Of a stretch of 64,000 nucleotides of DNA, positions 44,308 through 50,345 are shown piece by piece. Origin of the DNA: a virus; the IMG/VR virus record IMGVR_UViG_3300017605_000140, positions 46,390 to 110,389 of that record; one strand, given 5' to 3'. Position 1 is the stretch's first letter; every line of letters begins with the position of its first letter. The notes under the pieces are model-generated. The model did no database searches. It was not told where the DNA came from and saw only the letters and a list, made by a program, of their open reading frames with translations. The position numbers were made by a program, and so were the translations under genes.

Positions 44308-44395
44308 CTTTCCTCCTATAATGTGGTACGTTATTTAGATAAAATAAAACCCCTCAAGTGCGCCAACGCGGACCAAGGGGAAGATTAGTAAGTTC

Positions 44396-44492
44396 CTAGA
44401 AATAACAATCTCTGGTGTATAGGCACCGTGCCCTAGATGGATTCGAACCATATTATTTCATTTCCAGTGAAGTAACCAGTGATTTTCGCATC
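44396..44492 (-). ncRNA. Candidate Y RNA a (T-arm, no D-arm)
   Basis: The closing helix is AATCACTGGT (44475-44484) with ACCAGAGATT (44407-44416), one mismatch. 5' GATGCG block, TACTTC right after the 5' strand, and 3' tail TTATTTCTAG are shared with the other copies. Inside are a T-arm ATGG-TTCGAAT-CCAT (44437-44451) and an acceptor-like hairpin (44420-44435), but no D-arm. It is adjacent to the Ro60 start. Confidence 0.7.
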
Positions 44493-44568
44493 GGAATTTA
44501 CTAAGATGAAAAATAGATGGGTCGCTCTGCTGAACACCTAGTAACCCATAGGGATGATAGGAATTTAC

Positions 44569-44597
44569 ATACTGCTGTCTCTCACTCTATTTGTCAA
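44569..44597 (-). promoter_or_regulatory. Possible promoter for Y RNA a and Ro60
   Basis: On the minus strand TTGACA (44592-44597) and CAGTAT (44569-44574) are 17 nt apart. The -10 box is weak. Downstream, a 6-bp pair ATGGGT/ACCCAT around 44515-44547 may be another divergent Y-like hairpin. Confidence 0.4.
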
Positions 44598-44609
44598 TAT
44601 TGCTATACC

Positions 44610-44674
44610 CTAGAAAAAGTCGCTCATGGTGTCTTTGATTACCATTAATGTGAAGTAACCATGAGCTGCGCATC
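44610..44674 (-). ncRNA. Candidate Y RNA b (short)
   Basis: Perfect 9-bp closing helix GCTCATGGT (44658-44666) with ACCATGAGC (44622-44630). It has the GATGCG block, TACTTC after the 5' strand and a TTTTTCTAG 3' tail. No tRNA-like module. Confidence 0.7.
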
Positions 44675-44703
44675 GGGTAAAACTTATTAAATTATATTAA
44701 CAG

Positions 44704-44832
44704 CTAGAAATAATCAACTACGGCATTTCTATACCGATGCTCTGCCATTGAGCTATTTACCGATGAGTCGGTAACAGAGGATTCGAACCTCTTGTCTTCG
44801 GTTCCGGTTGAAGTATCCGTAATTTTCGCAAC
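44704..44832 (-). ncRNA. Candidate Y RNA c with circularly permuted tRNA module
   Basis: The order on the RNA is: closing helix AATTACGG/CCGTAGTT (44817-44824, 44716-44723), TACTTC, anticodon-stem-like ACCGA, a 5-nt variable region, T-arm AGAGG-TTCGAAT-CCTCT, acceptor-like TTACCGA closed by loop CTCA with TCGGTAA, two bases, D-arm AGCTCAATGGCAGAGC, one base, TCGGT pairing ACCGA, then the 3' tail TTATTTCTAG. This is a tRNA opened at the anticodon loop and joined at the acceptor end, the YrlA design. Confidence 0.85.
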
Positions 44833-44840
44833 GCTGTCAA
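44812..44840 (-). promoter_or_regulatory. Promoter-like boxes overlapping Y RNA c 5' end
   Basis: TTGACA (44835-44840) and GATACT (44812-44817) with a 17-nt spacer. The -10 box would fall inside the proposed RNA helix, so either the promoter or the exact RNA 5' end is misplaced. Confidence 0.35.
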
Positions 44841-44847
44841 AACTGAA

Positions 44848-44936
44848 TGATAGAAGGGATAAGAACGTTCGTATCAAGATTACTGGGACGTTGTACTCGA
44901 TTACAGCCGCTAGCAGGCTACCCAAACCTTCTATCA
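44848..44936 (-). ncRNA. Structured RNA between Y RNA candidates
   Basis: A perfect 10-bp helix, TGATAGAAGG 44848-44857 with CCTTCTATCA 44927-44936, closes a 69-nt interior with at least one hairpin (AGCC...GGCT). It lacks the GATGCG and TACTTC blocks. It may be another Ro60 ligand or a spacer. Confidence 0.5.
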
Positions 44937-44948
44937 AGTTTACGGTGA

Positions 44949-45026
44949 CTAGAAATAATGATAAAAGTATTATAAACCCCATTTTCGGTGGAGTATTTTC
45001 ATTGAAGTATCTCTTATCTTCGCATC
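44949..45026 (-). ncRNA. Candidate Y RNA d (no tRNA module)
   Basis: Closing helix GATAAGAG (45011-45018) with CTTTTATC (44960-44967), GATGCG block, TACTTC and tail TTATTTCTAG as in the other copies. Inner pairs include CTCCA/TGGGG. Located 10 nt downstream of tRNA-Asn, so probably co-transcribed and processed. Confidence 0.7.
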
Positions 45027-45035
45027 GTCACAAGC

Positions 45036-45107
45036 TCGCCCACCTGGACTCGAACCAGGAACCGTCGCATTAACAGTGCGAAACTCTGCCAATTGAGTTA
45101 TAGGCGA
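45036..45107 (-). tRNA. tRNA-Asn (GTT)
   Basis: Anticodon arm TCGCA-CTGTTAA-TGCGA; D-arm AACTCAATTGGCAGAGTT; T-arm CCTGG-TTCGAGT-CCAGG; acceptor TCGCCTA/TGGGCGA. Confidence 0.9.
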
Positions 45108-45184
45108 ATACGGTCACTGTAGCTCTCGCGGTAATGACCTTGTGTACTACATATACTACCAGAGGTTGTTAGGCTCTGTCAAGC

Positions 45185-45254
45185 ACGCCCTGTAGGAATC
45201 GGACCCACGCTTAGAGGTTTGGAATCTCTCGCACTACCATTATACTAAGGGCAT
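45185..45254 (-). tRNA. tRNA-Trp (CCA)
   Basis: Anticodon loop TTCCAAA; acceptor ATGCCCT/AGGGCGT; T-arm GTGGG-TCCGATT-CCTAC with the unusual T-loop TCCGATT. Confidence 0.8.
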
Positions 45255-45268
45255 ATTATATTGGACGT

Positions 45269-45350
45269 ACTCCCTGTCGGACTCGAACCGACACGTCATA
45301 AGACACGAGATCCTAAATCTCGCGCGGCTACCAGATTACGCCAAGGGAGC
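45269..45350 (-). tRNA. tRNA-Leu (TAG)
   Basis: Class II. Anticodon arm CGAGA-TTTAGGA-TCTCG; T-arm GTCGG-TTCGAGT-CCGAC; acceptor GCTCCCT/AGGGAGT. Confidence 0.9.
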
Positions 45351-45369
45351 ATAATAACCTGTATTACGT

Positions 45370-45449
45370 ACCCACAGCCGGACTCGAACCGGCACGACCG
45401 AAGTCAACGGATTTTAAGTCCGTCGTGGCTGCCATTTCACCATGCGGGC
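45370..45449 (-). tRNA. tRNA-Leu (TAA)
   Basis: Class II. Anticodon arm ACGGA-CTTAAAA-TCCGT; T-arm GCCGG-TTCGAGT-CCGGC; acceptor GCCCGCA/TGTGGGT. Confidence 0.9.
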
Positions 45450-45517
45450 ATTGCTGACTAGCTACGATTAAGTTGTATACCTGGAGCTTATCACACGTTA
45501 CAACGCTAGTCAAACTA

Positions 45518-45603
45518 GATTCTAGTGAGGATCGAACTCACAAGCAGCCATCAGGATAAAGCGTACACCCTTACCCCACCTGTGTACAGGTTGCCACAGA
45601 ATC
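45518..45603 (-). ncRNA. Second irregular tRNA-like RNA
   Basis: A clear T-arm GTGAG-TTCGATC-CTCAC and acceptor GATTCTG/TAGAATC (extendable to about 10 bp by CTA/TAG) exist. The D region is a 5-bp stem with 4-nt loop (ACCTG-TACA-CAGGT) without a normal D-loop. The central arm (TAAGG-GTGTACG-CTTTA) gives an unconvincing GTA anticodon. Possibly a decayed tRNA or a mimic. Confidence 0.55.
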
Positions 45604-45609
45604 TAGAGT

Positions 45610-45681
45610 ACTCCAAGTCGGACTCGAACCGACAACTAGCGGTACTTGAAGCCGCTTCCTCTACCATTGGGATATTGGAGC
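45610..45681 (-). tRNA. tRNA with anticodon loop TTCAAGT (probably CAA, Leu)
   Basis: Acceptor GCTCCAA/TTGGAGT and T-arm GTCGG-TTCGAGT-CCGAC are normal. The anticodon stem GCGG/CCGC closes with one C-A mismatch. Reading loop TTCAAGT gives CAA, but the variable loop is short, unlike leucine tRNAs. A shifted reading would give TCA. Identity uncertain. Confidence 0.65.
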
Positions 45682-45788
45682 ATTCTCGGTATTAACCGCT
45701 ACCGATGGGCGTAACCGTCACCGTCAGGTGTCTACGGTATTTCCGTAGGAACATTAGCACTATCAAAATAGACATCATAAACTAGAGA

Positions 45789-45859
45789 GCCTCTCCCCGG
45801 ATTCGAACCGAGCACTTGGCTTTACAAGAGCCGCGCTTTTCCCACTAAGCTAGAGAGGC
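45789..45859 (-). tRNA. tRNA-Thr (TGT)
   Basis: Anticodon loop CTTGTAA on GGCT/AGCC; D-arm AGCTTAGTGGGAAAAGCG; acceptor GCCTCTC/GAGAGGC. Confidence 0.9.
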
Positions 45860-45979
45860 ATTACCACTATACAAATTATACTGACACCAGTGGCCCATTT
45901 CAGTAACCCTATCCGAAATTTCTAAGCTTAGGGGGTATATGTGGTGAATAGTTTAAAGACATCACACCTGTCGGTCTTT

Positions 45980-46011
45980 AGAGAATTGCGGAAGGAGGAA
46001 CACAATTCTCT
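45980..46011 (-). terminator. Hairpin after the 46018 gene
   Basis: A perfect 9-bp inverted repeat, AGAGAATTG 45980-45988 with CAATTCTCT 46003-46011, 6 nt beyond the stop codon. It separates this mRNA from the downstream tRNAs. Confidence 0.6.
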
Positions 46012-46017
46012 AGCTTA

Positions 46018-46317
46018 TTACGGCGCTGTTCCCGTAGCCTTAACGATAAAGTCGTTATTATCGTTAATTGTAAAATCAGTAGGAAGCGCAAATGGAGATG
46101 AATTGGTAAGCTGTACAAGGTACTGTCCGTCAGTAGCCCCAGCACCAGGAGTGTTGGCAGCTAAATTAAGAATAGAGCGTACTGTTGTTGGAAAAGTCGC
46201 CCCACTAGTTGTAGGTACTGGGAATACATAAGCATGCCCATCCTGCATAACTGCGGCACGTACTTGATCACCAACAGCTAAAGCGTCAGCCTTAACAATT
46301 GTATATGTGAATGCCAT
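46018..46317 (-). CDS. Unknown beta-rich small protein
   Basis: A 99-residue protein (MAFTYTIVKADALAVGDQVR, then GQYLVQLTNSSPFALP). It is all-beta in character and similar in style to small virion proteins. GAAAGG site. It is an isolated protein gene in the tRNA array. Function unknown. Confidence 0.65.
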   Translation of the reverse strand: MAFTYTIVKADALAVGDQVRAAVMQDGHAYVFPVPTTSGATFPTTVRSILNLAANTPGAGATDGQYLVQLTNSSPFALPTDFTINDNNDFIVKATGTAP

Positions 46318-46561
46318 ATTTGAACCTTTCTAGAAAGAATTACTTTATGCTATAGCAATTCCTAATTGTACCCTAGAAAGATTATTTAGTGGACTGGTGG
46401 TCTCATCCCTCTGCCTGCTTCCGTAATCGTCCAAATACGGAGTATCTTCCACCACGGAGGCCCTACCCGTAACCGCGCCTCTTCTTGCTTGCCAAGCCGT
46501 CGAATAGGTGGCGACTTGAAGCACTCCTACCCAGGATTGGGTATCCTATTACGTGCTACGT
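46318..46561. other. Spacer, no gene seen
   Basis: About 240 bases between the 46018 gene and tRNA-Glu. Short inverted repeats are present (for example GTATTTGGAC near 46430 and GGTATCC near 46548), but there is no tRNA, no long hairpin and no credible reading frame. Confidence 0.5.
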
Positions 46562-46632
46562 ACCCCCACGGAGAGTTGAACTCCGTCTTCAAGATTGAAA
46601 GTCTTGTGTACTAACCGATATACTATGGGGGC
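46562..46632 (-). tRNA. tRNA-Glu (TTC)
   Basis: Anticodon arm CAAGA-CTTTCAA-TCTTG; D-arm AGTATATCGGTTAGTACA; T-arm CGGAG-TTCAACT-CTCCG; acceptor GCCCCCA/TGGGGGT. Confidence 0.9.
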
Positions 46633-46639
46633 AAAAACT

Positions 46640-46690
46640 ACTGATACTTATATATGAAAAACGCGTCTATTCATATAGATCTGTATCAGT
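46640..46690 (-). terminator. Long hairpin followed by T-run
   Basis: ACTGATAC 46640-46647 pairs with GTATCAGT 46683-46690, with an inner ATATGA/TCATAT pair. On the minus strand TAGTTTTTG follows, so it could terminate the upstream part of the array. Confidence 0.5.
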
Positions 46691-46812
46691 AGTATATGAG
46701 AAAGACTCACGCATCCTCTCTCATTGGATCAGCATCAAATAGGAGGGGGATTTTCGTCTTCACCCTAGCCCTTTATCTCAGGCCACGAAATCCTATAAGG
46801 CGTGTTGCTGGT

Positions 46813-46882
46813 GCCGCTACAGGGACTTGAACCCTGTCTATAAGCGTGAGAAGCTTACGTACTACCTATATACGATAGCGGC
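46813..46882 (-). tRNA. tRNA-Glu (CTC)
   Basis: Anticodon arm TAAGC-TTCTCAC-GCTTA; acceptor GCCGCTA/TAGCGGC. The 3' end ACCA is encoded, unlike the other tRNAs here. Confidence 0.88.
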
Positions 46883-46887
46883 ATAAG

Positions 46888-46972
46888 AGTGTAGATTTCC
46901 CGCACGGCCATCTACACTATATCCGGTGCTCGCGGACCGGTTTCTACCTTGGCTCTACATAACCCGGCCAAG
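46888..46972 (-). ncRNA. Spacer with three consecutive hairpins
   Basis: AGTGTAGAT/ATCTACACT (46888-46918), CCGGT/ACCGG (46923-46940) and CTTGGC/GCCAAG (46948-46972) follow one another between tRNA-Asp and tRNA-Glu. They are probably processing or stability elements. Confidence 0.45.
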
Positions 46973-47022
46973 TGGGTGATTATATTCCCCGTGCAGGTTT
47001 ATAATCTTTAAGTTTTTAAAGC

Positions 47023-47094
47023 GCCCCTGACCGGATTTGAACCGGCGACCTACGGCGTGACAAGCCGTTGCTCTCACCACTGAGCTACAGGAGC
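47023..47094 (-). tRNA. tRNA-Asp (GTC)
   Basis: Anticodon arm ACGGC-TTGTCAC-GCCGT; D-arm AGCTCAGTGGTGAGAGCA; T-loop TTCAAAT; acceptor GCTCCTG/CAGGGGC. Confidence 0.9.
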
Positions 47095-47125
47095 ATTGCC
47101 CTTGCGGGCTATTAGTGTTACTGTA

Positions 47126-47428
47126 TCACAGAACTTCTGGCCAGACAAGCTCTGGGGTAATCTCTGTTGCCCGACCATTCTTTACTACAACTCTGGAAAT
47201 ATCTAGCGAAGATTCACCAATACGTTCTATGACTAAGTAACTACTGGGGTACAGTGTAGCAAGTGTTTTTAGGTCTGTCAACCAATCGTACCATTTAACC
47301 GCACCCATAGTAACACCATTATAACTATCCACATACCAGCCTTCGTAGACTCCGGAATTATCATTTAAAACATCGACAATTCCAGTAATATCAGTGTCTA
47401 TCACTGTAAAAGTTGAATAATAACCCAT
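47126..47428 (-). CDS. Unknown 100-residue protein
   Basis: MGYYSTFTVIDTDITGIVDV and GWYVDSYNGVTMGAVKWYDW give an alternating alpha/beta pattern seen in small phage proteins that begin MGYYS. A strong AGGAGG site. Isolated inside the tRNA array. Function unknown. Confidence 0.7.
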   Translation of the reverse strand: MGYYSTFTVIDTDITGIVDVLNDNSGVYEGWYVDSYNGVTMGAVKWYDWLTDLKTLATLYPSSYLVIERIGESSLDISRVVVKNGRATEITPELVWPEVL

Positions 47429-47456
47429 ATTTCTATCCTCCTATAGATATTAAAGC

Positions 47457-47528
47457 TCCGGGAGCAGGAATCGGACCTGCGGAATTCTGATCCAAAGTCA
47501 GAGTGGCCTACCAGCAGACCATCCCGGA
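47457..47528 (-). tRNA. tRNA-Gln (TTG)
   Basis: Anticodon arm TCTGA-CTTTGGA-TCAGA; T-loop TCCGATT; acceptor TCCGGGA/TCCCGGA. Confidence 0.9.
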
Positions 47529-47532
47529 AAGT

Positions 47533-47586
47533 GGGTATGCGCGTTTGGATTCGGATTGCAGCCCTACCAAATCTTCAGGCATACCC
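47533..47586 (-). ncRNA. Compact hairpin RNA between the two tRNA-Gln genes
   Basis: GGGTATGC 47533-47540 pairs with GCATACCC 47579-47586, followed inside by a TTTGG/CCAAA pair. The fold is 54 nt, with no anticodon or T-arm. Confidence 0.5.
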
Positions 47587-47643
47587 TATCACACAGCTTT
47601 ACTAGTATCCGTGCGCTTACTCTTTGCCCTACTTACGCCCTGC

Positions 47644-47713
47644 TCCCGATCAAGGTTACGATCCTCGGTCATCCGCTCCAGAGGCGGAGGTAATTCCATT
47701 ATACGAATCGGGA
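47644..47713 (-). tRNA. tRNA-Gln (CTG), unusual T-loop
   Basis: Anticodon arm TCCGC-CTCTGGA-GCGGA; acceptor TCCCGAT/ATCGGGA. The T-loop reads ATCGTAA rather than TTCGAAT, so the conserved T54 is missing. Possibly poorly folded or a decayed copy. Confidence 0.75.
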
Positions 47714-47818
47714 ATAAGCACAGTCCCGCCATTCTGGTCCTGTCCTAGATTTTGTCAGTCTAGGAGTTGCGGGTTCTGAGGTGACTAATCTCAGCGATTT
47801 CTTCTGCTGTGCACAGAC

Positions 47819-47842
47819 AGGAGATATCCTTGGATATCTCCT
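47819..47842 (-). terminator. Perfect 11-bp hairpin after tRNA-Gly
   Basis: AGGAGATATCC/GGATATCTCCT with a 2-base centre lies four bases beyond the tRNA-Gly 3' end. No T-run, so more likely a processing barrier. Confidence 0.5.
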
Positions 47843-47845
47843 TGA

Positions 47846-47915
47846 GCGATATGGGAGATTCGAACTCCCTCGAACAACTTGGAAGGATGTCATGCAGCCT
47901 ATACATCAATATCGC
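47846..47915 (-). tRNA. tRNA-Gly (TCC)
   Basis: Anticodon loop CTTCCAA on a stem with one T-T mismatch (ACATC/GTTGT). T-arm GGGAG-TTCGAAT-CTCCC; acceptor GCGATAT/ATATCGC. Confidence 0.82.
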
Positions 47916-48019
47916 ATTGGTGGAAAGTCGCGTAGCTGTCTTCAAACCCCTGACATTGCTACCACTTACCTCTCGCGGGGAACGAGCAAAGGTTCCTCAA
48001 TAAAGGCCGGAACATGTGC

Positions 48020-48403
48020 CTAATCTGGTAGTGGACGACCGCAGCCGCCACAAATATTATATGGATTTTTAGGGATGTTAGCCCAGGTATACGGATATCC
48101 CTTTAACGTAACTTTTGAAGGTTCACCATACCCTACATTGGTGTCTATGTCAACTATACGATTTTCACCATCTAATGGGTAGAGAGACAACGCATAACCC
48201 TTATCATTACCCGGATCTTCATCGAAGATATCCTCAAAGATAACATGCGCTAAATACTCAGCATCATTGTAATTACGCTTCGCTCTTTCGGTATCCATAG
48301 ACCTCTTTACTACGGATGGTAATTCTGTTCCATCCCAGTGACTGTATAGATAAATACCTGGATTGTCACCATGATGAATATAAACGTTCGCTCTGTCTCC
48401 CAT
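48020..48403 (-). CDS. Unknown protein with C-terminal CxxC
   Basis: I choose ATG 48401-48403 behind AAGGAGG, giving 127 residues. MGDRANVYIHHGDNPGIYLY and SHWDGTELPSVVKRSMD match a small protein family common in actinophages. It ends NICGGCGRPLPD. Function unknown. Confidence 0.75.
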   Translation of the reverse strand: MGDRANVYIHHGDNPGIYLYSHWDGTELPSVVKRSMDTERAKRNYNDAEYLAHVIFEDIFDEDPGNDKGYALSLYPLDGENRIVDIDTNVGYGEPSKVTLKGYPYTWANIPKNPYNICGGCGRPLPD

Positions 48404-48463
48404 AGTGCCTCCTTGTTGTTGAGGACTAAATAGTACCACGAAAGTTAAGGCTTGTAAAGTGGG

Positions 48464-48536
48464 GGCGCAGGTGGGAGTCAAACCCACTACTTTCCAGCTT
48501 ATGAGGCTGACGAGACATCGTTTCTCCATCCGCGCA
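48464..48536 (-). tRNA. tRNA with CAT anticodon (Met or Ile2), copy 1
   Basis: Anticodon arm TCAGC-CTCATAA-GCTGG. The first acceptor position is an unpaired T1-C72, somewhat like an initiator, but the three G-C pairs of an initiator anticodon stem are missing. The D-loop is irregular. Confidence 0.75.
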
Positions 48537-48537
48537 G

Positions 48538-48609
48538 TGGCTGTACAGAGGTTCGAACTCTGCCAAATACCTTATGAGAGTATTCCGGTCACCAGACCAT
48601 CTACAGCCA
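48538..48609 (-). tRNA. tRNA with CAT anticodon (Met or Ile2), copy 2
   Basis: Anticodon arm ATACT-CTCATAA-GGTAT; acceptor TGGCTGT/ACAGCCA; T-loop TTCGAAC. One of the two CAT tRNAs may be lysidine-modified to read AUA. Confidence 0.85.
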
Positions 48610-48619
48610 TTATAAATGT

Positions 48620-48689
48620 GCCGCCCCACAGACTCGAACTGTGATAATCTGGGCTTCAACCAGAGGCTCTACCTTTGAGCTAAAGCGGC
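48620..48689 (-). tRNA. tRNA-Phe (GAA)
   Basis: Anticodon arm TCTGG-TTGAAGC-CCAGA; D-arm AGCTCAAAGGTAGAGC; T-arm CACAG-TTCGAGT-CTGTG; acceptor GCCGCTT/GGGCGGC. Confidence 0.9.
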
Positions 48690-48764
48690 ATAATGAGTTA
48701 TTAAAATGTTGAGCACTAATATCTATTTATATTGTGAGTGTATACATTTGTGCTAACTCATGGT

Positions 48765-48837
48765 CGGGATGACACGATTCGAACGTGCGACTTTCCGGTC
48801 CCAAACCGGAAGCTCTACCAAGCTGAGCTACATCCCG
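48765..48837 (-). tRNA. tRNA-Pro (TGG)
   Basis: Anticodon arm TCCGG-TTTGGGA-CCGGA; D-arm AGCTCAGCTTGGTAGAGC; acceptor CGGGATG/CATCCCG. First gene of the array in the transcription direction. Confidence 0.92.
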
Positions 48838-48902
48838 TAGCGGGAATATCCAGTAAGAACCAGATACACCCTGTTGAAGGTAAGTTCATTCTACCAGGTT
48901 AC

Positions 48903-49148
48903 TTACTCACTGTCTACTGTACTTCCCAGTGGTTCTGGAGTATCCGCATTCCTGGATTCTACTGTTAACATGATAACTTCATTACTTATCACAGCCAGAG
49001 TGATGTATTCCGGCTGTGATGTTGAATCCCACACTAGTCTAGTGGGAGGCATGTTGTCAAGATCTTCTTTGGATATTTTAAGATATCCACCAAGAGTTCT
49101 GACTGCTGATGCGAGAAATCTAGCAAGTTCCTGTTCAGTTGTCAACAT
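48903..49148 (-). CDS. Unknown small acidic protein
   Basis: An 81-residue protein (RFLASAVRTLGGYLKISKED). Start behind AGAGG. It overlaps the upstream gene (49135-49335) by 14 nt. It is the end of the short leftward operon that begins with the ribbon-helix-helix gene. Confidence 0.6.
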   Translation of the reverse strand: MLTTEQELARFLASAVRTLGGYLKISKEDLDNMPPTRLVWDSTSQPEYITLAVISNEVIMLTVESRNADTPEPLGSTVDSE

Positions 49149-49335
49149 AGGACAACCTCTTCACAGTTTCCTGGAGATGTACTACTGCTTCCTCTAAATC
49201 AGTAATATACACCTTTGCTCCTTCTAAAGCTTCCAGAGTAAGTTCATGAACAAAAAGTTTGTCTTCTTCTGTTTCTACTTGTCTGTGCTTTATAAAAGAA
49301 GAATATATAGAATCATATAATTCATCTGTATTCAT
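49135..49335 (-). CDS. Unknown small helical protein
   Basis: A 66-residue helical protein (LFVHELTLEALEGAKVYITD). It is placed 4 nt after the stop of the ribbon-helix-helix gene, so it is probably co-translated. No family recognised. Confidence 0.6.
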   Translation of the reverse strand: MNTDELYDSIYSSFIKHRQVETEEDKLFVHELTLEALEGAKVYITDLEEAVVHLQETVKRLSYVDN

Positions 49336-49339
49336 ATAA

Positions 49340-49507
49340 TTACTCTGCTACATCTATAATCTTTGAATTTTCCACTACTGCTTCTAATACTCTTCTAATA
49401 TAAACAGTAATACCAAGATCCAAGTTATCTGCTAACTTTTTAAGTTCTTCCAAAGTATCTTTTTCCAAACGGATACTTCTGGATAACTTAGGTGACTTCT
49501 TTTCCAT
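49340..49507 (-). CDS. Ribbon-helix-helix DNA-binding protein
   Basis: ATG 49505-49507 to TAA 49340-49342, 55 residues. The Arc/CopG-type pattern is clear: a basic strand KLSRSIRLEKDTLEELKKL, then helix-turn-helix NLDLGITVYIRRVLEAVVE. It is probably a dimeric repressor, perhaps of its own TTGACA promoter or the divergent rightward genes. The SD is AGGGGA. Confidence 0.8.
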   Translation of the reverse strand: MEKKSPKLSRSIRLEKDTLEELKKLADNLDLGITVYIRRVLEAVVENSKIIDVAE

Positions 49508-49571
49508 CTATTTCCCCTTATAAAAAGAATATACATATCTATATTCTTACAAATTGTTTTCTATAAAAAAC

Positions 49572-49600
49572 AGTGTAACAGATATGTACCACTCTGTCAA
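49572..49600 (-). promoter_or_regulatory. Promoter of the ribbon-helix-helix operon
   Basis: On the minus strand TTGACA (49595-49600) and TACACT (49572-49577) with a 17-nt spacer, 65 nt before the ATG. Confidence 0.75.
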
Positions 49601-49692
49601 ACACAAGTGGTTTGTATATGCTTTTTCGTGGTAGTGCTTCGTCATACACTATGGTACCAAATTTTATTCCTCTGGTCAACAAGATCTACTGG

Positions 49693-49721
49693 TTGTCAGG
49701 GGGTACATTTTCTGGTAGAGT
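49693..49721 (+). promoter_or_regulatory. Possible rightward promoter
   Basis: TTGTCA (49693-49698) and TAGAGT (49716-49721) with a 17-nt spacer, ahead of the small gene and HNH gene. Confidence 0.45.
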
Positions 49722-49770
49722 AGACCCTAGGGTGGAACCAGTGGGGGTACTACTAACAGAAAACTTTAAC

Positions 49771-49935
49771 ATGAACTATAGAAGTGTAAACGATATCAAA
49801 GACAGAGGTCCATGTCTTGTTCCCGGTCATCCGAAGGAACATGATTTGGAACTGGAGTGCTGGACAACTATGAGAAGATTCCTCTTCACAAAGACTTTCC
49901 AACAGTACCTGGAGGCTGTACGAAACAAAGGATAA
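49771..49935 (+). CDS. Unknown small protein before the HNH gene
   Basis: A frame of 54 residues from ATG 49771 (NDIKDRGPCLVPGHPKEHDL, then KTFQQYLEAVRNKG). The start is uncertain: no clear ribosome binding site, and in-frame GTG codons exist upstream. Its stop lies two bases before the HNH ATG. Confidence 0.5.
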   Translation: MNYRSVNDIKDRGPCLVPGHPKEHDLELECWTTMRRFLFTKTFQQYLEAVRNKG

Positions 49936-49937
49936 TC

Positions 49938-50345
49938 ATGGGAAACAAAAATCAGAGTTCTTACTATTCCAAACCATTAGTACGGATACACTCGGATTTC
50001 GATGGTATATGTGCTCTGTGCGGTAAGTATGTGGAACTCAGTGACGCTTCCCGTGATCATATAGTACCACGAGCTTCTGGTGGTGGAAACGAAAGATCCA
50101 ATATTCAGTTAACCCATAAAAGCTGTAATAATCTGAAAAGTGATTCTTTGTACCCTCTGGACTGGAAAAAACGATTAGATATCGGTATTAACATGCCAGA
50201 GGGATACAGATGTATGTACTGTAATTTATTGATTACCCAAGAGCACAAAGACTATCAGTATGTGGATATGATCATACACAAACGAAATGTAGTAGCTTTA
50301 CATTCCTGGTGCAATGAGGAGAGAGTTAAATATGGAAGCTTCTGA
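49938..50345 (+). CDS. HNH endonuclease
   Basis: A 135-residue protein from ATG 49938 behind AAGGAT. A first zinc pair CALC is followed by SRDHIVPRASGGGNERSNIQ and HKSCNNLKSD: a classic HNH (D-H...N...H). A second metal pair CMYC...HSWC follows in the C-terminal half. It could be a homing or packaging-associated nuclease. It overlaps the next gene by 14 nt. Confidence 0.85.
   Translation: MGNKNQSSYYSKPLVRIHSDFDGICALCGKYVELSDASRDHIVPRASGGGNERSNIQLTHKSCNNLKSDSLYPLDWKKRLDIGINMPEGYRCMYCNLLITQEHKDYQYVDMIIHKRNVVALHSWCNEERVKYGSF

Noticed and set aside
45610-45681. Reading this tRNA as a UGA suppressor (TCA) and proposing stop-codon recoding
   Set aside because: Loop alignment favours CAA, and many phage genes here end in single TGA codons with correctly spaced next genes, so general recoding is unlikely.
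47916-48010. A T-arm-like GGGGTTTGAAG segment near 47947
   Set aside because: No matching acceptor or anticodon arm could be found around it.
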